Positions 45,301-52,650 of a stretch of DNA of 64,000 bases are shown here, one piece after another. The stretch covers positions 12,267,958 to 12,331,957 of the forward strand of contig NC_084672.1 of the NCBI RefSeq assembly GCF_028389875.1. Reading direction: 5' to 3'. Below the pieces are notes generated by a model that saw nothing but the letters and a program-made list of their open reading frames with translations, ran no database searches and was not told the origin of the DNA. Both the position numbers and the translations under genes were made by a program. This DNA is from Rhea pennata (Eukaryota > Chordata > Aves > Rheiformes > Rheidae). The stretch's first letter is position 1. Each line of letters starts with the position of its first letter.

Positions 45301-46649
45301 CTGTACCAAGCTCAGAACTGATTAGGTGATGGAGAAGAACCAATGACACAAAGATGACAAGTAGCTAGGTTACTGAGGTATCTGAAAGATAGGACCTTTA
45401 GTGTAAATCTTGAAATTTGAGATGGCACTGAATGATTGTGAAGAATTATTATAGTGTGAGTATCAGATTTATGTATCAGCTTGCTTATGCCAAGCTGAGA
45501 GAGGAAAAATGGTTGAGGTCAAAAAAAATTTTTTGATCTCTTTAATTTGCATTACAACTATCTTAGTTTTAGCTAATTCTTTTATGATGTCTTGAACTAG
45601 CTTCACTTGTCAAGCATTTTATCATTAAAGGGATGACTAATATTGCGGCAGTTTTCTATTGATAATTGAGCACAAAAGTATTTGATCTTACTTCTAATTA
45701 CTCATTCTTAGTACACAGGAAACCAAGTGCACAAATTTTCAATCTTATAGTCCATGTTTTAGGTTACTATTGAAACAAACTTGTGTCACAGAATGGTTTT
45801 TTTCCCCCATTGTTTCTCCCTTTCCTTTCTTCCCCACTTAACTAAAATTGTTGTAGTGAAGTATAGCATTATATTAAAATGGTTACCTCAATTGCTATTC
45901 AGTAGTTTAAGAGAAATATTCTTATACAGAAAGAATTAATCTGTTCTTTGTTCAAATTACTTTTGAAACTTACAGAAACAAACTGGAGAAATATGGTGGA
46001 AACATCTGATGGGTTAGAAACATCTGAAAATGAAAGAGAATCCTCATGTAAGGCTACAGTTCCAGAAAAAGCTGGTAATGGTCAAATTGAAAAAGCCACT
46101 CTTAATAAACAGCCACCTGTGGCTACAACTGGGGCTACCTCAACAACAAATCATGGAAAATTCACACCAGGTGACAAAGAAGAGGTGAAACCAGATGACA
46201 ATCTGGAATGGGCCTCACAGCAGAGTACAGAGACAGGATCACTGGATGGCAGCTGCCGAGATCTGTTGAATTCCTCCATGACCAGTACTACCAGTACTCT
46301 TGTACCAGGAATGCTAGAAGAGGAGGATGATGAGGATGAGGAAGATGATGAGGATTATGCCCATGAACCTATTTCCGTAGAGGTTCAGCTTAATAGCAGA
46401 ATTGAATCTTGGGTTTCAGAGACCCAGAGAACTATGGAAACTCTTCAGCTTGGGAAGACCCTTAGTGGTGCCGAAGATGACAATGCAGAGCAAAGTGAAG
46501 AGGAAGAAATAGAGACTTCTGAGCATGTTGATCCAGTCACTGATGGTGAGGAATGGACAACTGATAAGCACGCAAGTAACACGCAACATAAACCCACCAT
46601 CTGCAGTTCTTTGAATAAAGAACACACAGATTCTATCTATATGCCGTAA
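18334..46649 (+). CDS. SECISBP2L: SECISBP2L, SECIS-binding protein 2-like (complete, 18 coding exons)
   Basis: SECISBP2L (SLAN, KIAA0256) is the SBP2 paralogue that binds SECIS elements of selenoprotein mRNAs; vertebrate SBP2L is reported to bind SECIS RNA but to support Sec insertion poorly. Eighteen exons join in phase to 3288 nt, 1095 residues (human about 1101). Order: N-terminal region with the EVEPFIPQKK, IPSYLITCYPFVQEN and DIRWQQPNPNP segments; basic cluster KGRRRRASHP; SBP2-family SID-like region (KKKALAAALATAQEY to DMLAALEKQQQAMKA, about 445-510); SECIS/L7Ae RNA-binding region (KRFREYCNQVL to EELFNKLVSLTEEARKAY, about 668-820, core GLDEALYNVIAMAREQE); acidic C-terminal tail (EEEDDEDEEDDEDY). 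The start at 18334 has GCCATGG context, and an in-frame stop lies upstream at 18118-18120. Confidence 0.98.
18495..18516. repeat. GGCCCC hexamer repeat (3.7 copies)
   Basis: Three full GGCCCC units plus GGCC in the 5' part of SECISBP2L intron 1. The minus strand is the G4-prone GGGGCC form. Confidence 0.9.
21967..21990. repeat. T24 homopolymer
   Basis: Uninterrupted T run in SECISBP2L intron 1, preceded by an A/T-rich stretch. Confidence 0.9.
28282..28460 (+). CDS. SECISBP2L: SECISBP2L coding exon 2, residues 7-65
   Basis: 179 nt encoding NVKLSAEVEPFIPQKK...ENQSN plus two bases of Arg. Acceptor CTTAAG, donor ATAG|GTAATA. Confidence 0.97.
28461..29734 (+). other. SECISBP2L: SECISBP2L intron 2
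   Basis: 1.27-kb AT-rich intron. No other feature is recognised. Confidence 0.85.
29735..30059 (+). CDS. SECISBP2L: SECISBP2L coding exon 3, residues 66-174
   Basis: 325 nt encoding RQFPLYNNDIRWQQ...GPVIQK. Pro/Tyr/Gln-rich N-terminal region. Acceptor TTTCAG, donor AAA|GTAAGC. Confidence 0.97.
30060..30618 (+). other. SECISBP2L: SECISBP2L intron 3
   Basis: 559 bp. No other feature is recognised. Confidence 0.85.
30619..30754 (+). CDS. SECISBP2L: SECISBP2L coding exon 4, residues 175-219
   Basis: 136 nt encoding QQQLQTHIKNKRP...DASQQT plus one base. The acceptor AAAACAG has a poor pyrimidine tract; a second in-frame CAG at 30625-30627 could give a 3-residue shorter variant. Confidence 0.95.
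30755..31218 (+). other. SECISBP2L: SECISBP2L intron 4
   Basis: 464 bp with a T-rich tract near 31155-31174. No other feature is recognised. Confidence 0.85.
31219..31448 (+). CDS. SECISBP2L: SECISBP2L coding exon 5, residues 220-296
   Basis: 230 nt encoding DFPSDIANKSLSES...DSCAMN, including the basic KGRRRRASHP cluster and the acidic EADIDSDSGYCSP segment. The donor AAT|GTGCGT is weak but keeps the family frame. Confidence 0.93.
31535..31559 (+). CDS. SECISBP2L: SECISBP2L coding exon 6, 25-nt microexon, residues 297-304
   Basis: 25 nt encoding VVEPAINT plus one base. Acceptor TTTTCAG, donor ACAG|GTAAGC. It aligns with a stretch of equal length between MN and GVNW in the mammalian protein, so the microexon size appears conserved. 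Skipping it would shift the frame. Confidence 0.9.
31560..32348 (+). other. SECISBP2L: SECISBP2L intron 6
   Basis: 789 bp. No other feature is recognised. Confidence 0.85.
32349..32464 (+). CDS. SECISBP2L: SECISBP2L coding exon 7, residues 305-343
   Basis: 116 nt encoding AGVSWTSVNSQATQKKPW...RSGSQ. Acceptor CTTTCAG, donor ACAG|GTAGGT. Confidence 0.96.
32465..35677 (+). other. SECISBP2L: SECISBP2L intron 7 (3.2 kb)
   Basis: AT-rich intron with a (TG)13 microsatellite at 34688-34713. No exon, RNA gene or transposon is recognised. Confidence 0.8.
34688..34713. repeat. (TG)13 microsatellite
   Basis: Pure dinucleotide repeat in SECISBP2L intron 7. Confidence 0.96.
35678..35809 (+). CDS. SECISBP2L: SECISBP2L coding exon 8, residues 344-387
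   Basis: 132 nt encoding SGFRCRGHSTSSERRQN...PLYFE. Acceptor TTTTTAG, donor GAG|GTAGTG. Confidence 0.96.
35810..37516 (+). other. SECISBP2L: SECISBP2L introns 8 and 9
   Basis: Introns 35810-36398 (589 bp) and 36483-37516 (1034 bp) flank exon 9. They are AT-rich, with a T tract near 36035. No other feature is recognised. Confidence 0.85.
36399..36482 (+). CDS. SECISBP2L: SECISBP2L coding exon 9, residues 388-415
   Basis: 84 nt encoding DEDEFPELNSDNG...QQKISPKV. Acceptor TGTTTAG, donor GTA|GTAAGT. Confidence 0.96.
37517..37684 (+). CDS. SECISBP2L: SECISBP2L coding exon 10, residues 416-471
   Basis: 168 nt encoding LDDLPENSPINIVQTP...EQKKLQ. It begins the SBP2-family Sec-incorporation-like region (KSQKKKALAAALATAQEY). 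The donor CAG|GTCTGT is non-optimal. The following intron is only 147 bp and a multiple of 3. Confidence 0.96.
37832..37973 (+). CDS. SECISBP2L: SECISBP2L coding exon 11, residues 472-518
   Basis: 142 nt encoding EALSKAAGKKSKTPVQ...RPLSYT plus one base. It contains the conserved LDLGDMLAALEKQQQ helix. Acceptor TGTATAG, donor ACAG|GTATTT. Confidence 0.97.
38529..39118 (-). pseudogene. Antisense coding-like relic of unknown coiled-coil protein
   Basis: The minus strand is open for 148 codons from ATG at 38975 to a stop at 38529-38531. Its composition is coiled-coil-like: E/K/I/L-rich, with segments such as EKEIEEKNAFKSLHKF and EAAEQIRTLQTGKEIIDL. In the same frame, beyond one stop at 38988-38990, about 42 further charged codons extend to 39118. 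A neighbouring frame (about 39020-38938) also reads protein-like (GLNKQLHENINLVF), which suggests a stop and frameshifts in a decayed gene. A good minus-strand acceptor (CCAACAG) precedes 38804, so a terminal exon is an alternative reading. I do not recognise the family. In AT-rich DNA one frame of this length in the window could also arise by chance. Confidence 0.3.
39495..39524. repeat. (TTTTG)n low-complexity tract
   Basis: T-rich pentamer-like tract in SECISBP2L intron 11. Confidence 0.9.
39636..39802 (+). CDS. SECISBP2L: SECISBP2L coding exon 12, residues 519-574
   Basis: 167 nt encoding VGSAAPFHTKESANRK...KRPTALKK. Lys-rich. Acceptor TATTTAG, donor AAAG|GTAAAT. Confidence 0.96.
39803..41133 (+). 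other. SECISBP2L: SECISBP2L intron 12
   Basis: 1.33 kb. It holds a C12 run followed directly by A17 at 40973-41001. No other feature is recognised. Confidence 0.85.
40973..41001. repeat. C12-A17 homopolymer junction
   Basis: Twelve C followed without interruption by seventeen A. It is also a mutation-prone, sequencing-error-prone site. Confidence 0.9.
41134..41266 (+). CDS. SECISBP2L: SECISBP2L coding exon 13, residues 575-618
   Basis: 133 nt encoding IILKEREEKKGRL...QELASQE plus one base. Acceptor TCCCTAG. The donor GAAG|GTCTAT is weak but frame-consistent with exon 14. Confidence 0.94.
41267..42358 (+). other. SECISBP2L: SECISBP2L intron 13
   Basis: 1.09 kb. It contains a short TTTACCA-type local repeat at about 42020-42052. 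No other feature is recognised. Confidence 0.85.
42359..42521 (+). CDS. SECISBP2L: SECISBP2L coding exon 14, residues 619-672
   Basis: 163 nt encoding ETGLSMPSDTSLSPASQ...HSKRFR plus two bases. Ser/Pro-rich linker running into the RNA-binding region. Acceptor CTTTCAG, donor AGA|GTAAGA. Confidence 0.97.
42522..43171 (+). other. SECISBP2L: SECISBP2L intron 14
   Basis: 650 bp. No other feature is recognised. Confidence 0.85.
43172..43392 (+). CDS. SECISBP2L: SECISBP2L coding exon 15, residues 673-746
   Basis: 221 nt encoding EYCNQVLSKEIDECVT...NCEKIQSK plus one base. First half of the SECIS-binding region, including KARRRLVMGLREVTKH and KCVIISPNCEKI. Acceptor TTTACAG, donor AAAG|GTATAA. Confidence 0.98.
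43393..44105 (+). other. SECISBP2L: SECISBP2L intron 15
   Basis: 713 bp. No other feature is recognised. Confidence 0.85.
44106..44260 (+). CDS. SECISBP2L: SECISBP2L coding exon 16, residues 747-798
   Basis: 155 nt encoding GGLDEALYNVIAMARE...IFNYSGAE, the core of the L7Ae/L30e-type kink-turn RNA-binding fold. It contains a 15-nt tandem repeat (GCTCTTGGACGT at 44174 and 44189) coding ALGRK-ALGRC. Acceptor TCTAAG, donor TGAG|GTGAGT. Confidence 0.98.
44261..44742 (+). other. SECISBP2L: SECISBP2L intron 16
   Basis: 482 bp. No other feature is recognised. Confidence 0.85.
44743..44962 (+). CDS. SECISBP2L: SECISBP2L coding exon 17, residues 799-871
   Basis: 220 nt encoding ELFNKLVSLTEEARKAY...VNEKEY plus one base. 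End of the L7Ae-like region and a following helical EQEQAEEALKNVKK segment. Acceptor CTCTAG, donor TATG|GTAAGT. Confidence 0.97.
44963..45975 (+). other. SECISBP2L: SECISBP2L intron 17
   Basis: 1.01 kb. No other feature is recognised. Confidence 0.85.
45976..46649 (+). CDS. SECISBP2L: SECISBP2L terminal coding exon 18, residues 872-1095 and stop
   Basis: 674 nt encoding ETNWRNMVETSDGLE...NKEHTDSIYMP then TAA at 46647-46649. It includes a long acidic run (46315-46356) and the conserved segment ISVEVQLNSRIESWVSE. Acceptor CTTACAG. The final residues differ from mammals, typical of a weakly constrained tail. Confidence 0.97.
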
Positions 46650-49600
46650 AAAATAAGCAGAAACTCAGGAACTTCTTAGAAACTAACTGTTGTAAAGGTT
46701 GCAGCCATTATTTCATATGCTTCATCTCAACATTTTGCACTGTTAAACATTTAATACGTGTATTTAATTCACACCAATATTTTTTGTAGCTGTCTTTTGT
46801 TACTTGTTTGATTTGAAAACTAGCCTAGCTTTTAATCAGTATCTATTTCCCAGAATAGAAACTGTGTGAAGACCTGTCAGTAGGTATTCATTTGATTTTT
46901 TGTAGAAGGAAACGTCTTGTAACTGACCAGTTTTAAGAGAAATTCTTTTTAAGATGTGACTGTTTAGCTCGTTTTCAACAGATAATCTGCATTTTAAGAC
47001 TGACAAATTACCAACATTTTACATGCTGTTATGCCAGTTATGTCGATGTATTTGGCCATCATTTTCTAGTTTTAGCTAGAAACAAAAGTATTTTTTTTTC
47101 TCTTTAAAGAGAACCAACAAACCCCTGTCTGCAGTCATAAGGATAAGTAAATAATAAGGAAATCTATGTATGATTCTTATGCTAAGATAAATGCAGCTTT
47201 TTATTTGGTCTTGGTATATGCATCCATTAAAAAGCTGCTGATAGTTGGGATGGTTACAGTAAGCTATAACAACTTTGATTCCAGAACAACTTTAAGCAGA
47301 GGGGTAGATAATTAATGTGGTGTTATTAGTTACAAAATGGAAATACTGCATCTTAAAAGAGGAAAGAAAACAAAAATTTCCCAAGCTCTCCACAGTCACT
47401 GTCTGCCAAACCACACTAAGTGAATCATCAACCGTAATCCCTATCCGGGGTTTTAATGAACTGATGACTTCCTCTTTCTCCTGTCACTTACCTCAGGAAT
47501 GCTGTTAAGCATAATGTTATCTGCATAACACTGCAAAAAGCAAGGATAGTCCTTTAACAGCAAGTATGAATGATACAGAGGCTCAGTGTATTGATATGTT
47601 CATCTGCATGCTTTGATCCTGGCCACCCTCCTGTTGAGTTCAGGATGGGTCTTAACAATTCTTACTGATAACGTGACCTCTTTTGTCCCTCCTCACAGCT
47701 GTGGCAGCCTTGAGGGTTGACCTGCAGAGTAGAAAAGGAAGTGGTTATCCCAGGAAAGGAGAAAGTGCCATGTAGTACTGGGAGGTGTTTCATTGGTTCA
47801 GAGTTTAAAGAAACAAAACACATTCCTTCCTTGAAAAAAACATGTTACTAGAGAAACTTTTTCATGTTTTGTTCTGAATATTGAAGTGAAATCCATTAAT
47901 GGATGATGAACTTATTCAGCATTGAAAATGGAGTATGTGTCTAAACCTTGCATGCGCGGAGTCTGTTTTCCATCTTTGTCTTACACTGGCAAGAGAGATA
48001 CTGAAACTGCCAGCAGCAAGAGCTCCACTGCAAGAATAGCCAAAGAATAACTTGCATGAATAACATTTTTATGGCAAGCGTATGTTTGTTTCAATTCCAC
48101 GTTTTTTTTTTTTTGTTTGTTTTTTTGTTTTTTTTATCACTTAGATAAAAGCACACAAAAATCTGGGTAGTCTGAATAACACAAGGAGTTTGTAGCTCAG
48201 TTACGTAGTTAGCCCACAACTTTAATAACATGGGACCAGCGCTTCTAGTATTTGCTATGCTGGTATTTTAAGTTGCACTGGGAAAATAAGACTCCAGGTT
48301 TAGAAATCATCTACTCCTATTTTTTTGGATGCTAATGAGAATAACAGAAACTGTGTTTATTATGTAAATAATGCTTTGGGTAGCATAGGCATAGCAAAGG
48401 CTATGTAGATAAGCAGTAGAGAGAGCTGCTAGGACGACTGGCTGTTCTGTCACGTTCTTAGTTCTGTAATGTAATCTTCCTAGATATTAGAACAGGCATT
48501 TTATAGGAAAACAAAGACTAAGGAATGATGCCGCCTGAATGTTAACCCTTTTACTGTATGTGTGGCAGATTTCTACTGTCTGTATGTTTTGAAAGTCTCT
48601 TTGCTTTAGGAAATGATAAGTGTTTGAACTGCTGAAAGGCAAAGCTTGCCCTTGGATATGTAAGTGCATGTCTCAGTGCCAGCTGAGATTAGTGTCTACA
48701 ATGAGGGCAAAAATTTACCGGAACATTTTTTAAAAAATAAAAATAAAGATGTTTGTAGTTTTGCTTTTGCTTTTTCAGCGCCAGTGATTCAAATAACTTG
48801 ATCTTGAAGTATTGGCATCAAAGGCGCATCTTTTTATATGCCTTTTCTGAACTTGGACTGTCATTTTAAGATTTTTTGACGTTTATATCAAAATGGAAAA
48901 ATTCTTGTAATATTCAGCCCACTACATAACTGCAGTTTTGCTACAGATTTAATAGAATTCTTAAGAGTGATGCAGCACTTCTAATATCTCTCAATTTTCC
49001 AGCAAATAAGGAGCTGTTCTCTTTTTAAAATGTGACAGATCACCCTTAGAGGGGTAAACTGAAAATGACTAAAGGAAACTATTTTTAGTGCTTCCTTTTT
49101 AATAAGCTGGGAATGAGCAATAATTGTGTGAATGAAATTGCAATTCCTTTGGGCTTGATCCATTTGCATCTAAAATTAAGGAAGTTTCTTGCAACTTGAA
49201 GCACTTGAAGAGTATCGCACTGTGGCAACTTTGATTCTGTTAGCACCAGAATTTAAAAAAGAAAGCATAAAAATGTTTTACGATACCATGTTTTTTTAAA
49301 GTAGCTGAATTTCTATTTCAGTATAAGTGTGCAGTTTATTATACAGGTTGTTACTGTCCCCAAGAAAAGATGTTTCTGTAGTTACAGGTGTATAGATATT
49401 TTTGTTGTGGAAATGAGTATTCAGAAAACAAATTACTTTTCTTAAGGCATTCTTTATAGAATTGATTTCACCACTTAACTCATCTGGTAAAATAAAAAAT
49501 AATGCATCTGTGGTAGGGATAGGGATCTTTTAAAACAGATAGAGGTGGCTATGTATACAACCTATTTATACTTTATCTCTGTAAAAATAATAATACAGTG

Positions 49601-50327
49601 TAGGTGAAAATATGTATAAGGGAAAAAATCCTGAGCTTTTGTCCGTAATTGGACCAAGTAAAGATGTTTGTTTAAGGTTGTAGGACTTGATCCTGCAAAC
49701 ACACACTTACGAGCGTTAGGTCCACTGACTTAAATCAGTCGACCTATTTATCTGCTTAAATTGTGTGCAAGTACTTGTAAGATTGGAGCTAAACAGTGAC
49801 CGATAGTATTGACCTGTGTTTTAAAAATTAATTATAGAAAATGTTTAATAATGCACTTGTTTTCTTCTGATAAGAGGTGTCTTATGCTCATTTGGGTGGG
49901 TGGGAGCTTACACAATGTGATTCAGTCCAGTTCTTTAACACAAGCTTAAATTTTAATAGCGTTACTTACTTACCTATGTAAAAAGTATTATCGTTTGAAA
50001 AGCTGCTGTTTTGCTGAAACTGTCATTAAGTATTTCCTGTGAAGTTGTGCCAACTAATGAAACTATTCAGTTGATTTCAGTGTTATCCATTTAAAAATTA
50101 GATATGAAGATTAGTTTACAAAATGAAAAATCAGCAGAAGCAAGCCACAGAGAGACAAACGATGCGGGTTTTCTACCAACCTGGCCACTCACAAGGAAAT
50201 GTTAGGAATATGTAACCCGAAACTCCACTCTGCTGAATGGTAACACTGAAAGTAGAAACCCAGTTGGCGCAGCCCACCTTCTAAATGTTCATAAATAGTT
50301 CATGTATTTTACTTTAAAATAGATTCT

Positions 50328-50333
50328 AATAAA
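50328..50333 (+). terminator. SECISBP2L: candidate poly(A) signal AATAAA (SECISBP2L)
   Basis: Canonical hexamer about 3.7 kb after the stop codon. Usage is unverified. Confidence 0.5.
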
Positions 50334-50529
50334 GCTGTTTAATGTCTTAAAATTTGTAGTAATGTTTAGGTTAAAGCAGTAGAAGAAATCACTACGAAAT
50401 ACAATATGAAGGGTTTTGTTCCATTTCTTTTTTGCTGTATGAAGGATAATTGTTCTGTCTACCGTACTTTTTGGAGTAATAACAGCTTTTTTGCACTATG
50501 TAAATACTAGTGGGGATTCTTCCATAACT

Positions 50530-50535
50530 AATAAA
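50530..50535 (+). terminator. SECISBP2L: candidate distal poly(A) signal AATAAA (SECISBP2L)
   Basis: Canonical hexamer at the end of the AT-rich UTR-like stretch, 24 nt after a Pumilio-type site. GC content rises soon afterwards, which supports this as the gene end. Confidence 0.55.
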
Positions 50536-50555
50536 AATGATTGTAGAAATTTACA

Positions 50556-52650
50556 GCTTCTGGACAGTGGTATATTTGTTCAGCGGCTACTTTATCCTGA
50601 GTTCCTGTTCTCAAATGCTGCCCAGGCGCTGCCCAGGCACTTCTGGTAACTGATGAAAGGTGGAAAATCTCCTGCCAAGCCTCTGTGACGCTGTATTTGG
50701 CCACAGGGTGGAGAAGGGACGTGGTGGCCCTCCACCCGGGCACCAGTCTGAGCCCCAACAGGGAGCTGAGCTCTGCGATCACCTTGGCTGCATGGTCACT
50801 GGTGCAAAAGCTAAAGAGAAACACCAGGCTGGGAAAGGATTTCCTGCGTTAGGGAGTCCAGTTCCCCGTTTTCACAAGTACTGTGCCGTAGGATGACCTC
50901 AAAAAGCACCGTCAGACAACCATGTTTCACTCCAGGAGAGTAAGAGCCAGAACAGCCGCTTCCCAACAGGGGCACTCCTAAAAATCAGCATCTCCTGTGT
51001 GCTGCTAAGGTATGAGAATTTAAGCCGATGTCCCCTTGTTGCTGTACCTTCTGAAATAACGTGAAGTTCTCACCATGTCATCCCCGCGTTCTCCAGTGAC
51101 TCACTGGAACTGCTCACTCTTCCGCACCTCTAGTAACAGTGTCATTAACTTGTTTTGCAACTCCTACCTGTGAGAATATTTGTAGCAATTCACAAAGGAT
51201 ACAGCCTCATCCTGTAATTCTGAATTTTCTATTTATGTGCCTTAACTTTGTTTCAATTCTGCTCTTGCAGTTGTCGCCTCTGTTGAAAGGACTTCTGTTA
51301 TAAACCTTGCTTTGTAACTGCTATCGCTTTCCATCAAAAGTACTCTTCCTGTGTGGGTTTTGCATGCATCTTGACTTGAAATGAATTTTGGAAAGTACAA
51401 AAAAGTAGATGGCACCTTGTGACTTGTACTGTGATAGTGACAAGGAAATGAATTACCCTAAAGCCTTACAACTGGACTTCTCTTCCTCCTCTTCATTAAA
51501 CCACAGTAAAATAAGGGGTTTGTAGTTTCAAAGCACTTTCTTCCTTGAGAAATTTCTCTGCCTCTACCGAGAATTTAGATAACGCTATAGACATTAACAT
51601 TTGGCGCTGCTGCACACGGCTGGAACAGCTACATGAGAGAAACTTGCTCAGGACATTGCAACACTGAAGTTCTTGATAGCCGCCAGCACCGAGAGCAAAG
51701 CGAGCTCGCGGGTAGCAGGTTTATGCGGGCAAAGCTGGAGCTCCCAAAGGGAGTGGGGCAATCGGCGTATCAGAAATGTGAGGAAAGGCCCCAGCCACCA
51801 GGACCCGCTCCTCGTGCAACAAAGTTGCTTTTGACCTTCAGATTTTAAGGAGCCCAGTATATGAAACTTGGGCAACTTGGGCTTTTTTTATTATTATTGC
51901 AAAATTGGACAAAGAAGATAACCAGGCTTCTGTTTCGTTACCTTTTGTTTGGGTGGTTTTTTCTTTTGTTTTTGTCCTTTTACAGGTTAGCGAGCAGTAT
52001 GAAATGCTGGGAAAGGGAGGCCGGAACGTGCGTCTCGGCAGCAGATGCAGAGCGCTGGCGTGCTCGGGACTGTTACGTTGCAGTTTGACGCGTGGTGATT
52101 TCGCTCGCTGGAGAGGCGGATATGTGTGGGTGCCCATCTGGACGCTATCTAACGTGCTCAGCTCTATTGCAATGTTATTTTCCAAGGATAGTACTTTAAA
52201 GAGGAATTTAGTAATCATGTAACGCCGGTAACAGACTTGCTCTTGTATAAAGACACGTGGGAGAGGGGGCACAGAGTAAAGTGCGTTTCCTATAGTTACC
52301 TGTATCGACCTTCTGTTTGTGCTGGGGCTTCCTGGGAGAGCTGGTGGAGGCTGCGGGAACGCCACGCACACCGGCGCCGTCTACGTTTGTAGCAAAAGCT
52401 AACGCATGTCCACCCCAGAACAACCTCGGGTCTTTGTAACGCTTCATTCCTATAAACCAGGCTACTTGTGTTTTGCAGAGTTACAGAGCAACAACTAATT
52501 GTCATTTGAAACTGGGGGGGGGGGAGCTCTTGTATATCCCCCCCAAAAAATAATGCAAAAGTCTTAGCACTGAGACGTCTCTTTCAAAAAAACATCTAGA
52601 CAAAAATTCTCCAGACTATTAAGCTCTGTAATACGTTTTAAGCAAGAGGG
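50556..52650. other. SECISBP2L-SHC4 spacer, proximal part
   Basis: No recognised gene or repeat. Base composition is intermediate, with a G13/C6-A6 homopolymer cluster at 52514-52550. Confidence 0.7.

Larger units (their letters stand above)
46650..50555 (+). other. SECISBP2L: SECISBP2L 3' untranslated region
   Basis: About 3.9 kb of AT-rich sequence ending near two AATAAA hexamers at 50328 and 50530; an internal AATAAA-rich stretch near 48736-48747 could serve a shorter form. Two Pumilio-type TGTAAATA octamers lie at 48363-48370 and 50499-50506. Length and layout fit the long 3'UTR of this gene in mammals. No coding potential was seen. Confidence 0.75.
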
